Assembly (NCBI RefSeq): GCF_001995215.1
Contig: NZ_MUXN01000027.1
Coordinates: 455,041 to 519,040 of the forward strand
Length of the DNA: 64,000 nucleotides
DNA from: Amycolatopsis azurea DSM 43854
GTDB taxonomy: Bacteria; Actinomycetota; Actinomycetes; Mycobacteriales; Pseudonocardiaceae
Reading direction: 5' to 3'
Part shown: in pieces, positions 25,701-35,800 of the stretch
Position numbering within the stretch: position 1 is the stretch's first letter
How the letters are laid out: the number at the start of each line of letters is the position of its first letter
Position numbers and translations under genes: made by a program
The notes under the pieces: generated by a model
Seen by the model: the letters and a program-made list of their open reading frames with translations, nothing else
The model's database searches: none
What the model was told of the DNA's origin: nothing

Positions 25701-28700
25701 ACCTTGTCCTGACGGTGCCAGTCCGAGGTCTGCTCGTCGGTCCGGCTCCGGTCGGCGGCCACGACTATTCCGGCGTCGGCGTTCTGCACGGCGCCTGTGT
25801 CGGCGAAGAAGGCGGAACCGGCGATCCAGAAGTAGTACTCGTCGACCTCCGGCGGTACGTCGCGGGTGCTGAGGTCCCCTCGCGGCTCGAACCGGGCCGA
25901 CGCTGTTGGCAGCCCTGCCGCGGCGAGCCGGACAAACCCCGAGCGCAGCCCTTCGGCGGCGCGCAGCCACAACGGAAGCCGGGCCATGACCGTCTCTTGT
26001 GCACTGTCCACTCTCGACTCTTCGGCGCTCGTGAGCGTTGCGGACGCCTTCCTGCCCACGGCGGCGGTCTTGCGCTTGGTGGCCGCTTTGCGCACGCCCT
26101 CGTTCTCCCCGTCATCACGGCCGGCGAGCAGCAGCGAAACCGGCGCGAGCCACGACGGCCGTGCACCGTGCTCCGGCGTCCCGAGCAGGCCCAGCCCCTC
26201 CGGCGCGGAGCGCTGGAGCCGGATCTCCGCCGGCTCCAGTGCCTGCCGTGCGAGCAGCTCCGGATGCGCGGGCGGACGCTGTGCGGTCGTCTTCGGCCAC
26301 CACTCGAGGCCGCCGGGGACGGGTACGGTCAACGCGGTCCGGCGCAGCTCGTCTTCCAGGAACCGGAACGCCTCCGAGCGCCGGGCCGCCCGCAGGTCGT
26401 CCCACTCGATCCAGTTCTCGCGGTAGATCTCGCGGCGTCGCGCCGCCGTCCAGGTGCGGAACGTGCCGAACCGCTGCTCCCACACGGCGGTGAGCCCCGG
26501 TGTCACGGCGAACCCGGATTCGAGCCCGAGCCGCGCTCGCTGCACGAACGTCTGCACGGCGGTCACGGCGTCCTCGATCCGGGTGGTCCGCTGCGCGATC
26601 CCACACTGGACGTCCTGCAGCAACAGGTCGGACAGGTCGCGCGGCTCAGCGGCGAACCGGCCGGTCGCCCACGGCAACGGCACCCGGGACATCCCGCACA
26701 GGTATGCCAGCAGCGCCTCCCTCGCCCGTTCCCGCAAGCCGTTGTTGAGCTGTTCGAGGTTGTCGTAGCGGCGAGGCTCACCGCGTTCGAGGTGGCCATC
26801 CTGGACGAACCGGGTCAGGTCGGCGTTGCCCGAGCGGGGCGGGGAGACGATCGGTGGTGCGTCCAGTTCGGCGGACGGGTCGTCGGCCGCCCATAACGCG
26901 GGACGGGCCAAGGAGATGTCCGCGGGCAGAAAATGGCGGCGCAGCCTGCGGACCCAGCTTTCGGCGTGCCAGACGCGCACGGCCCAGCGCTCGTCGGCCA
27001 GTTCGCCGCTGCCGGGCAGGCCGACCGTGTAGATCGGCGGGGTGCTGCCCGGAGCGAAGTAGTTGAGCACCAGCGGGGCGTGCCGCAGGTCCACGCCGAG
27101 GTGCCGCAGGAGCTCGGCGGGGTTGTCCGGCTGCTGCTGGAGGACCTCCGCGAACAGCAGCCATGGCGGCCGTTCCAGCGCCCGTTCGGTCTCCTCCCGC
27201 AGGCTGGTGTAGTCGAAGACGCGCTCCCACCAGTCGAACAGCGCCGCCTGACGCCGGGGGCTCGGCGCGGACCGCTGGTCCGCCGGTGCCGACTCGCGCG
27301 GGCGGAGCGTTTCCGGCGGGTAGGGATCGGACACCGGCAGCAAGTCCGGCGCGAACCACGCGTGGTGGGTCGCGAATGACGTCGCGCCCGTCCGGTAATG
27401 AGAGGTGCCCCCGAACGCCTTCGGGTGATCGAGGAGAAAGCCGAGCTCGGACTGCCGGTACCCGGCGACCGGCCGCGCGGACAGGCGGAATCGCTCGGTG
27501 AACAGCAGCGCCTTGAACGCCCGCTGGTAGGTACGCCGCATGTCGCGCAGGGTGGGCGGGTAGTGGTCCTCGAGATACGCGGCGGCTTCTTCGTCGCCGC
27601 CGATGGCCAGGCCGGCGGCGACGGTCGGGTGACGTCGCACGATGCCGTTCCCGAGCGTCGCGTCCTTGGTGTCGCGGAAGAGCCGGTCGAACGGCAGTGC
27701 CGTGTGCTCGCCGCCGCTGTCCGGCCCGGAGTACTTCAGCTCGAAGCCGGTACGGGCGGCGCAGTCGTCCTCGGGGCGCGAGAAGTCCGGCTCGGTCTGC
27801 TCGAACTCGACGGTGATGCGGTAGGCGCCGCGACGTAGTGACACCGGTGCCGAGTGGTCCGCCGGCGCGTGCTCACCGGGCCGTCGGTGGTTGAGGATCG
27901 TCCACGTCTTCTGCCCACGGCCCAGTGTGACCCGCCAGCGGTTGTGCCGGGCGTCGCAATCGGCGGGCAGGACCGCGTGGAAGCGGTACTCGCCGCGTTC
28001 CTCGATCAGCAACACCCCGGACCAGGTCACGGCGAACGGTTGCGCGCCGCCGAGCGGATCGCCGGTGCTGTCGCGCAGTGCGAACCCGTTGCGGATGCCC
28101 ACGAACCGCAGTTGCTCGGGCGTCAGCTCGAAGTCCAGCGCCGGCAGCACGGTCGGCACCGGCGCGTTGAGGGAGTCGCGGACCCGCCCGAACGCGCTGA
28201 GCGGACCGCGGGTCTCCCGCCACACCAGTTCGTCGTCGCCCCCGTGGCCGCGGACCTCGAACTCGCCGAGCAGCCCGGTACCGGTGAGCCCGAGCAGCGC
28301 GGCGAACGCCCCTCCGCTCGGCAAGGGCCCCCATCGGGTCGCGGGCGGCGCGCCGGAATCGTCCTCCCACGGCCTGAGCGCGAAGTTCTCGTCCGCCGAC
28401 AACGTCCGAAGGAGCCGCCACGCGGCCGCGCTGTCCTGCTCGCCGGGTTCCGCCCCGGTCGCCGCCCGGACGTGGGCCGCCAGGTGCGTGGCGATGACCC
28501 CGCAGCGGCGGTGGAACAACGCGAATTCGCGCCGGAAGAAGGCGAACCGCTCGTGCTCGTCCGGCTCCTGGACCAACCGGTCGACAGCCTGGTCGAAGTT
28601 CCCGAACAACGCCGCGAAGGGCGCCAACGCCGCGCGAGGTGAGAAGTACAGGTCGCGCACCGCGATTTGCTCGTGCTCACGCAGCGGCCGCAACTCGCAC

Positions 28701-31700
28701 AGCCGCTCGATCACCGCGGAATCGGTCAGGGGAAGGCGAGTCCACAGCTCCTCGGTGCTCTCGTCGTAGCCGAACGGCCCGTCCGGTGGCGCGATCCACA
28801 TGCGCGGCGAGGTGTCTGCCGCGGGTAGCGAGACGCGGTATTGGCGGTCACGCGGTTCCACCGAGTGACCGCAGCGGCGCAGTTCTGCGGTGAAGAAGTG
28901 CTTGCCGAGGTCGAGCAGACGGTCGGTGGAGCCGTCCTGGCCGTAGCCGAAGTGTTCGCGCAGCGACGTGACGATCCGTTGCCAGCTCCAGCTTTCGGCC
29001 TCCTGCTCGCTGACCTCGACGTCCAGCAACGCCCGGCGCAGGGCCCAGAGTGAGCACTCGCCGTCGCCGTCGGCCTGTTCGGCTTCGGGCAGCGACAGCG
29101 GGTCGTCGACCGACTCGATGCGGTCTTCCAGGGGGAACGGGTCGTCCCCGTCGAGGTGCTCCCCCGTGGTGAACAAGAACAGGATCTCGCCGACCGAGAA
29201 CTCCGAGGCGTAGACCTTGCCCAGGATCTCGACGAACCGCAGAGTGTGCGTCGGCAGCGCGAACCAGGTGTCGCCGGGGGTGGCGGGGTCGAATCCGGCC
29301 AGCACCGAAAGCCGGTCGAGGTTCTCGGCGATCACCTTGAGGAACTCCGGTTCCCTGCGGCGACAGTGGAACCGTCCTTCGGCGTGGTCCTCGACGGCGT
29401 CGAGCAGCACGGTGACCGCGTCGGCTCGTTCCTCCGGATCGGAGGGCTCCCACAGCGGCAGCAGCGGAAGGCGTCCGGTGAACCGGAGCCGCAGGTCCCG
29501 CACCAGCAGCAGCACGGCGGCGAGCTGGCGGAGGAAGTCCGGATTCACGTGCGCGGCGGCGTCGAACAGACGCAGGACGGCGGCGTAGTCGGCCAGCTGG
29601 GCGAAGGTGATCCCGTGGTCGCGGACGTACCGCCACAGCCTGATGAACACGACCAGCTTGCGCAGTGCGGTGGCCGTGTCCTGTTCGCCGAAGGAGATCC
29701 GGAGGTCGTCGAGGTCGCAGGGCTCGCATTCGGGGAATCCGCCATTGCCCCCTTCGTCTTCGGCGTCGGTGTCGCCGTCCGAGCGAGCACGATCGAACTC
29801 GACGAATCCAGACTGCTGAAGGTCGAGGAACTCGCAGTACGACAGCCCGGTCCTGCGGAGGAATTCAGCGACGCGGGTCACCACGACGGTCCAGGATCGA
29901 TCATCCACAGTGGACGATGCGTACCCGTAAACCTGGTGCAGTGCGGGCCTTCCCTCGGCCGCCTTGTCGCCGAGATCGTGTGCGAACAGGACGTCGTACT
30001 CCTCGGCCGAGACACCGAGGTACTCGCGGGCGACGTCGACGCGGACGGGGTAACGCCAGACGGTGGCGTCGAACCCTGCCGGTTCGTGCGCCGGATCCAG
30101 CACGAACTCGGTGATCTCGCGGCGGAAGTGCCGCATCGCCGAGAACCGGCTGGTGCGCAGCTCTCCGAGGTAGGAGCGATTCACGTCCGATGACTGGTCG
30201 TACGGCAGGATCGGTGCGGTGAAGTCCTTGCGCAGTGCGGCATACGCGCCCGCTCCGGCGGGCGGGATGGCGACGGACGCGGGCGAGGAGTGCTGCGGGA
30301 TCGCGGCGAACAACGTGGCCGGGTCGTGCCCGCCCGGAGTGCCCGTCCGGCGCAGCGGGTGCCCGGCGAGCTTGTCGGACGCCGTGTCGTGCACCGCGCC
30401 GCCCCCGACCGGGTCCCCCTTCGCCACCGTGGCGGTGAGCGTTTCGAGACTCTCGTTGACCAGGTCCAGCGCGGGAAGCGGGGTTTCGGTGTTGGCGCGG
30501 GTCGCGTGTAGTTCGCCGAGCGGGCCACGCCGCGCAGCTACGAGCTTGCCCAGCGGTGAAGGGGCACCGGGCACCGTCGGATGGCTGGGGGTCGAGGCGG
30601 CGGACGCCAGCAGCAGCTCGTGCAGATAGGCGACCGGCCCGAACGGCGAAAGGTGCGATGGCGGGAGGCAATCCGTGAGCGAGCCGTCCGGGTCGACCGG
30701 CCGGAAAGTCCCCGGCGATACCGGGCCGGGCGCGGTGGATCCGCCCGCCGCCGCCTGGATGGCCGAAGCGAGCGGGTAGGCGACGGTGCCGGTCAGCGCC
30801 GCGGTGAAGTCGGCCAGGGTCGGCGCTTGAACACTCGCCTTGCTGACGAAACCTCTGGCGTACAAGGCTTCCATCACGGAGAAGCGCAACTCGGGGCTCG
30901 CGGGTGCGCTCAGTCCGTAAAGCGCCTGGATGAGGTCGAGCGTCTCGGTCAGCCACGCCTGGGCGTCCGCATCGTCCGGGAAGGTGTCCACGACGGCCGC
31001 CGTCGACGCGGCCTGGTCGCGCGGACCGGTGAAGGAGAACGTGCCACCTCCGTGCGCGGCGTAGGCGCTCGCGAACCGCGCGAATACGTCCACAGTGGAC
31101 ACCCGGAGCGCGGGCGGCCCGGACGGTGCCGTGTCCGCGGTGGGGACTACCCCCGGTGGCACGGTGAAGAACTTGCGCAGGTGCCGGATGAACGCCTCGA
31201 CCCGTTGCGCGGGTGTGCCCGGCTGGGTGAACGGCGGCAGCAGCTCCAGCTTCGGCACGGGCAGGCCGAACAGCGCGCGCCAGTCCTGGTCGGTCAGCTT
31301 GACCAGCTTGTCCACCGAGGTGATCTGCCGGGCGGGCGTGGTGATCTCGGTGATCAGCGCGGCGAAGCTCTGCGTTACCACCTGGAGCACGAGGCCGAGG
31401 TACGCCTGGGATTGGGCCTGGATCTCCGGCTTCCAGAACTTCTGGTCCAGTTCGGGGGTGGCGAGGGTACTCCCGAGCCAATCCGTCACCAGCACCTTGA
31501 ACGCCGAGGTCTGCTGGTTGAAGGCGACCTCGGGCAGTGAACCGGCGATGGTCCCGAGCGCGTGCAGCCGTCGCGCCGCCTGCGCGGGCGTGACGGTGGC
31601 CCCTGCGGGTGCGGTCGCCGGCTTCTCCGCGCCGACGACCGAACCGGCGTCGATCGCGGTCTGGAGCTCCTGCAGAATCTTCGGCTCGGTGTCGAACCGC

Positions 31701-32839
31701 GCCATGTCGTACCGCTGCCCAATGCCGACCTGGACCGGAAGTGCCACAGCCAGCGCGTAGAAATAGGCGGCGGGGACGATGAACAGGTCGGTGATGGTGG
31801 GCGCGGTGGGCCGGAGGATGACGGCCGTGTCCAGCGGCGCGGCGTCACCCGCGATGACGGGGAACGGGAAGACCGCCAGCGGCGCGCCCACCAGATCCTG
31901 TCCGGACGGCCCGCCCTTCACCACCGTGCCCCCGGCGCTGAGCCGCTCACACTGGACCGCTGCCGAGGCCGAGTAGACGAACTTCGCCAGCCGCGCCGCT
32001 TCGGCGTCGTGCGTGGCGTGGTAGCCGGTCAGCTGCCCCTCGAACTTCTTCCGGTCGCTGTCGATGTTCTGGTCGATGTCCTTGTCGTCCGGCTTGGTGT
32101 AGAGAAAACCGAGCGGGCGAGGTTCGGCAGGCGGCGGGTAGACCGCTCGGTCCCAGACCAGTTCGGAGGCGACCTGAAGGCTTTGCGCGGCGGTGAGCTG
32201 GCCGCGGTCGACGAGCTTGCGGCCGTCTGCGGGATCCTTGGCGAGCACCTCGTCGACCGCGGTGATCAACGGCCCGAACGGCGGGGCGGTCCCGTCCTGG
32301 GGAACCTCCACCCGGGACTTGCCCACGTTCGTCGGCAACGTCGCGTAGGCCGACGCCGCCATGGCGAGATAGTCGCGCTGGTCGTTCGACAGTGACGCGA
32401 TGGTGACGACGGAGATGTTGAAGTCGATCGTGCGGTCGGTGATCGGTGTGCCGTCGCGGCTCAGCTCCAGCCGGAGATCGTAGGTGTTCGCCCGCGGGTA
32501 CTCCGGATGCGGGGACGGCGGATTCACCACGATCACCGCGTTCGCGGCCGACAGCAGCGACCGGATCACCGTGGGCGGCGTGACGGTGACGGTGGTGTCC
32601 GTGTAGTGCTGGATGATCTGTGTCTTGGTGAGATCGACCCTGTTGTCGACCGGATTCAGCCCGCCGGGCGGGATGTGCGGATCCGCCAGCCCCGTCGCCG
32701 TCCCGAGCGGCACCCCGGTCGTGCTGTTCCCGAAGGTCAGGTCGAAGGCGGTGATGGTGAGCCCGCTCAGCGCCTGCCTGAACGCCGACGCCGTCACCGG
32801 CTGCGTCGGATGGAGTTTGATGATGATCAGGTCAGGCAT
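22709..32839 (-). CDS. Tc toxin A component (TcA/TcdA-like), giant pore-forming subunit
   Basis: About 3376 residues. TcA proteins form pentameric translocation pores. Seen here: a long N-terminal region; a VRP1-type block near 725-800 (PVAYLHELL ... LPALDLVNESLE); a PA14-like domain near 1590-1700 (GVLLIEERGEYRFHAVL); and an ABC-toxin N-terminal-type block near 2010-2185 (RIEDAVTAVQTFVQRARLGLE, RTWTAARRREIYRENWIEW). A neuraminidase-like part, a coiled-coil/pore segment (about 2700-2950) and the TcB-binding end (DYPGHYLRRLKNVTLSIPCV) follow. Cysteine clusters occur near residues 1035, 2690, 3115 and 3310. I chose ATG 32839 for AAGGAG eight bases upstream; ATG 32878 has none. No signal peptide. 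It lies 51 bases behind the TcB-TcC gene. Confidence 0.92.
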   Translation of the reverse strand: MPDLIIIKLHPTQPVTASAFRQALSGLTITAFDLTFGNSTTGVPLGTATGLADPHIPPGGLNPVDNRVDLTKTQIIQHYTDTTVTVTPPTVIRSLLSAANAVIVVNPPSPHPEYPRANTYDLRLELSRDGTPITDRTIDFNISVVTIASLSNDQRDYLAMAASAYATLPTNVGKSRVEVPQDGTAPPFGPLITAVDEVLAKDPADGRKLVDRGQLTAAQSLQVASELVWDRAVYPPPAEPRPLGFLYTKPDDKDIDQNIDSDRKKFEGQLTGYHATHDAEAARLAKFVYSASAAVQCERLSAGGTVVKGGPSGQDLVGAPLAVFPFPVIAGDAAPLDTAVILRPTAPTITDLFIVPAAYFYALAVALPVQVGIGQRYDMARFDTEPKILQELQTAIDAGSVVGAEKPATAPAGATVTPAQAARRLHALGTIAGSLPEVAFNQQTSAFKVLVTDWLGSTLATPELDQKFWKPEIQAQSQAYLGLVLQVVTQSFAALITEITTPARQITSVDKLVKLTDQDWRALFGLPVPKLELLPPFTQPGTPAQRVEAFIRHLRKFFTVPPGVVPTADTAPSGPPALRVSTVDVFARFASAYAAHGGGTFSFTGPRDQAASTAAVVDTFPDDADAQAWLTETLDLIQALYGLSAPASPELRFSVMEALYARGFVSKASVQAPTLADFTAALTGTVAYPLASAIQAAAGGSTAPGPVSPGTFRPVDPDGSLTDCLPPSHLSPFGPVAYLHELLLASAASTPSHPTVPGAPSPLGKLVAARRGPLGELHATRANTETPLPALDLVNESLETLTATVAKGDPVGGGAVHDTASDKLAGHPLRRTGTPGGHDPATLFAAIPQHSSPASVAIPPAGAGAYAALRKDFTAPILPYDQSSDVNRSYLGELRTSRFSAMRHFRREITEFVLDPAHEPAGFDATVWRYPVRVDVAREYLGVSAEEYDVLFAHDLGDKAAEGRPALHQVYGYASSTVDDRSWTVVVTRVAEFLRRTGLSYCEFLDLQQSGFVEFDRARSDGDTDAEDEGGNGGFPECEPCDLDDLRISFGEQDTATALRKLVVFIRLWRYVRDHGITFAQLADYAAVLRLFDAAAHVNPDFLRQLAAVLLLVRDLRLRFTGRLPLLPLWEPSDPEERADAVTVLLDAVEDHAEGRFHCRRREPEFLKVIAENLDRLSVLAGFDPATPGDTWFALPTHTLRFVEILGKVYASEFSVGEILFLFTTGEHLDGDDPFPLEDRIESVDDPLSLPEAEQADGDGECSLWALRRALLDVEVSEQEAESWSWQRIVTSLREHFGYGQDGSTDRLLDLGKHFFTAELRRCGHSVEPRDRQYRVSLPAADTSPRMWIAPPDGPFGYDESTEELWTRLPLTDSAVIERLCELRPLREHEQIAVRDLYFSPRAALAPFAALFGNFDQAVDRLVQEPDEHERFAFFRREFALFHRRCGVIATHLAAHVRAATGAEPGEQDSAAAWRLLRTLSADENFALRPWEDDSGAPPATRWGPLPSGGAFAALLGLTGTGLLGEFEVRGHGGDDELVWRETRGPLSAFGRVRDSLNAPVPTVLPALDFELTPEQLRFVGIRNGFALRDSTGDPLGGAQPFAVTWSGVLLIEERGEYRFHAVLPADCDARHNRWRVTLGRGQKTWTILNHRRPGEHAPADHSAPVSLRRGAYRITVEFEQTEPDFSRPEDDCAARTGFELKYSGPDSGGEHTALPFDRLFRDTKDATLGNGIVRRHPTVAAGLAIGGDEEAAAYLEDHYPPTLRDMRRTYQRAFKALLFTERFRLSARPVAGYRQSELGFLLDHPKAFGGTSHYRTGATSFATHHAWFAPDLLPVSDPYPPETLRPRESAPADQRSAPSPRRQAALFDWWERVFDYTSLREETERALERPPWLLFAEVLQQQPDNPAELLRHLGVDLRHAPLVLNYFAPGSTPPIYTVGLPGSGELADERWAVRVWHAESWVRRLRRHFLPADISLARPALWAADDPSAELDAPPIVSPPRSGNADLTRFVQDGHLERGEPRRYDNLEQLNNGLRERAREALLAYLCGMSRVPLPWATGRFAAEPRDLSDLLLQDVQCGIAQRTTRIEDAVTAVQTFVQRARLGLESGFAVTPGLTAVWEQRFGTFRTWTAARRREIYRENWIEWDDLRAARRSEAFRFLEDELRRTALTVPVPGGLEWWPKTTAQRPPAHPELLARQALEPAEIRLQRSAPEGLGLLGTPEHGARPSWLAPVSLLLAGRDDGENEGVRKAATKRKTAAVGRKASATLTSAEESRVDSAQETVMARLPLWLRAAEGLRSGFVRLAAAGLPTASARFEPRGDLSTRDVPPEVDEYYFWIAGSAFFADTGAVQNADAGIVVAADRSRTDEQTSDWHRQDKVPGLLNWEPEPLVHLYWSRYHHGEFEPPRRSSEGLFVVGDPSDGSLRLKFDGRTGDSLRFEVTDLAGTQNMGVKPVGFGEYPDAPPPGFRYDLASDSAVVLPLVAKPTSTPAPHFGLAAYPFFAYVSPGARLLPPSVHSVASAVAATLRAHGGFEAALRWYELAYAPLVRDNAWTPDEGDALARDRAVLLSYLETLLAWGEALLCRNSAEASRQAAVVFDSLRRLLGASPRLVEDHDNDGVPQRVATFVPSPAPLNPRLMSLYESSADRLAVVRHALGSSRLRSREQLSDTEFWGDDPLRDGWRETLDGCDGDCGGDGECLCRATPYRFTYLIGKAIELASEVRGLGAELLSAYEKGDAEALAILRATHERQLLELALQTRQSQWREAEWQVQALGKTKEGALARLRYFQQLIARGLNAGETGYEALTGVSMISRTAGNVSEAIAQGIGLIPDIHIGVAGLGPLEANQLPIGTKLANATFATAARIMNALADIANTSAGLNLTEAGWQRRLEEWQHQVEVITIEIDQIERQYLAAERRRDAALRDLNSHQRQVEHSAEVQNFLRGKFTNGELYTYLQSETAALHRELYELALRTGRQAQRAFNSERGHLARTFLPERAWDTLHEGLLAGERLQVALRQMELAYVDANCREYELTKHVSLRLDFPAAFLRIQATGTAEIEIPEWMFDLDYPGHYLRRLKNVTLSIPCVVGPYIGVHCRLTLLSSTTRVDPRLSGPVACCCGTEVDGCRCGAGYRPTPGDPRLVRGFAATEAIATSNGQNDSGMFELNFRDERYLPFEFAGAVSRWRIALPPDNNRFDFDTLGDIVLHLNYTAREGGDLLRDAANDCAQRQLPGAGARLFDIRHDFPDDWYRLVDRAPDGKHLLPLRLGREHFPFLPGRRDPRITRLELFAELEHPSDRGELPVRFVAEHERHHESGEVCSCAGRDLHCVASAEWPALFHGVLDVSLPLRHRGDQERGVFRFPDVRLARAFLICHYELE

Positions 32840-32890
32840 GGTGTTCACTCCTTGTGTAACTGCCGAGATGGTGTTCATCGGGGTGGCGGG

Positions 32891-35800
32891 TCACCACAGA
32901 CCACCCCAACGACCAAGGTGGAAGCCGAGTGCGAACAGGCCGAGGGCGACGCCCGCCACCACCAGGCCCGTGCCGCCGGTCGCCACACCGATAGCAAGCA
33001 TCACGCCGCCGATCGAAGCCGCCGCGTCGATCGAGCCCGCGACGTTGTCTCCACGTCGGAACTCCTCGTACGCCTGGTATCCGGACAGCACGGCTTGCCC
33101 GATCCCGCCCGCGATTCCGGCGGCCGCACCGCCGGCGGACATCGCGACCCGGCCGGCTGGGGTGCCCGCTCCGAGTAGCCACCGCCCGTACCCGTAGTAC
33201 GCAGCTCCGCCTGCTTCGCCCGCAGCGGCGGCGTATCCGGTAGCGCGCACGGTCGAGTTGTCGGTGTTGCTCGCCGACCAAGCGGTCAGCGCAGGTCCGG
33301 CGAACATGAGCCCGACACCTGCCGAGCGGACTCCGGTCCGGAAGCCTTCGAGGTTGGTCAGGTTGCGTGCTTCAGCTGCCCGTGCCACCCCACCGGCGGG
33401 TTCTCCCTGGGGAAGACCTTGTTTGAGAACCCGGCTCTGGGACCCTTCAGTCACGTTCTGGCGGCCGTCCTGCCATCGGTAGTCGTCGATGGAGCGCCCG
33501 CTCTGGCCAGTCAAGTCGTGTTGGATCTCGAGGATGTGGTCGGCCTGGTATCCCATGCCGCCCGGCGCCGGAGCAGTCGGTTGTGGGGTCGTTACGCGAA
33601 ACGCACGGGAAGCAGCCCCGCCGGCGGCGCGCTGTGTTCGTTGGACCGGTGGTGGATCCGGGTTCACCCCGACTTCCCGGTTTATCACGCCCTCTCGATA
33701 CGCGGCGAGCTTCTCTTCGTCGTAACTGTTGGGAACGGGCAGGGTGAATCCTGCGGGATTGCGAGTCACGAGGTTCGTCCCGAGTCCCGCTGTGCCCGCT
33801 GTGCCGAAACCAGACGAGTTGTCGTTGTTGTTCGGTCCGAGCGTGAAACCGCGGCACCTCGGATTCAGCTCGTCACACTGGCCGGGTGAGGGACTCAGCG
33901 GGCCTATCCGAATTCCCTGTCCCCCACCGAAGGTGAGACCGAATCCTTGAGGTGCAGGCGGAGCCAATGTGGAGTTGTCGTCGGTGCCCTGCGGATCGTT
34001 GCGGCCGGTCGGATCGTCATGGCAGTAGGCGTAGACGTTGATCCCGTCGCCGAGCCCGATGGGGTCCGCCGCCGTCCAACGACCGAGCCAGGGCAGGTAG
34101 TACCGGGCACCGTGGTAGTACAGCCCGGTCTCCGAGTCCCGTTCCTTGCCCGTGTACCGGTACCGCTTCGGCGCCTCGGTCGCCGACCGGACCGCCTGGT
34201 ACGCCGTGCTCCCGTACGGGTGGTACTCCTCGTACGAGATCACGCGACCGGCATCGTCGAGTTCCAGCACAGCGGAGCCGAGGTGATTGGCGAGCTGGTA
34301 GCGGAGCAAGGTTTCCGCGCCCTCGTCGGTGCCGAGCGTGCGGGTTTCGACGAGCGCGACGCGTTGTTTGTCGTCGAGGATGTGCAGGGTCTCGCGCTCG
34401 AGACTCACCTGGTCGTCGCCGCCGTACTCGCGATAGACCTCGAACGAGCCCAGATAGATCCGTTCGGCTTTCCGCCTCGGTGTCTCCCCGGCCAGCTCGG
34501 TGACCTTGCGGACGCGTTGCCCGGTCGCGTCGTACACGTAGTACGTCGTCTCCGGAGTGCCGTTCCCGAGCGCCTGCCGGGACGTCGCCTGAAGCCGGTC
34601 CTGGGGGTCCCAGCGCATCGACGGCAGCTCGGGCATCGCGGTGATGTTGCCCTGCTCGTCGTAGCCGAACGCCGGCGGCGTGGCGACTTCGCCGTCGGAC
34701 GTCGTGTGGCTCAGCCGGTTGCTGACGTGGCCCGGCTCCAGCAAGCTCGGTTCCGCGTAGGTGTAGTCCCTCGTCCAGCCCGCGTCACCTGCCCGATGCG
34801 CCATCCGCAGGATGTTGCCGACGGCGTCGTACACGTACCGCTGGACATAGTGAGCCATCGCCGCGCCGTCACCAGGGTGACTCAGACCGGCCCGGGGCGC
34901 GTCGGTCGAGTCCGGCGCGGTCTGCCCGAGATGCTCCCTTCCGGTCGCCGAAATCAGGCGATAGACCGCGTCATAGGTATAGGACGCGCTGGGATCGACG
35001 ACCCGGTTGCGGAAGAACACCGTCTGCTGCGCGTCGTCCCGCAAACCGGTGACGTTGCCGACGGGGTCGAACGTGTAGGTGAGGTTCTGCAACCGTTCCG
35101 CGCCGCGACGCGTCCGCAGGCGAGTCATCCGGAACGTCAGCGGATCGTACTCGTACACCGTTTCCGCGCCGTTCCCGAGTTCGACGGCGAGACGCTGTCC
35201 GCGGGCGTTGTAGTCGAGGTTCGTCACGAAGGTCGTGACCTCGCCGGAGTCCCGCAGCTCGGCGTCGAGTCGTTCGAGCAGCGACGCTTCGTTGTAGCTC
35301 GAGCGGATCACGCTGCCGTCGGGGGTGGTCATGCTCGTCGGCCGGTTCAGCGCGTCGTACCGCGTGTGCCCGGCGAAGACCTGGTCCTCCAGCGGGACCT
35401 GTCCGTTCCAGTCCGGCAGTTCGCGATACCCGGCAGCCAGCTGCCTGCCCGCGTCGAGGAGGTTCCCCTTGAAGTCGTAACCCTCGTACGTGCTGACCCC
35501 GGCGTCGTCGAACTGCCGGACGACCTGGCCTCGTAGGTTCTTCGCCTCCGCATCCGGTCGCACTTCGCCGTACTCGGTGCACTGGTGCAGCAGTTCACCG
35601 GCGAGACCGGGTCCGCTCAGGTACGACCGCACGGGCCGCCGCAACGAGTCGTACTCGGTGCGGAAGCGGAAGCCGCGCGAATTCCAGCTGTACCGGGGCT
35701 TGCCCAGCACGTCGAGGAGCACAGGCCCGCCGCCGGTGTCCATTCCGGACCGCAGCACTCTGCTGCCGAGCATGTCGTGGCCGTACCGCATCACGACCCG

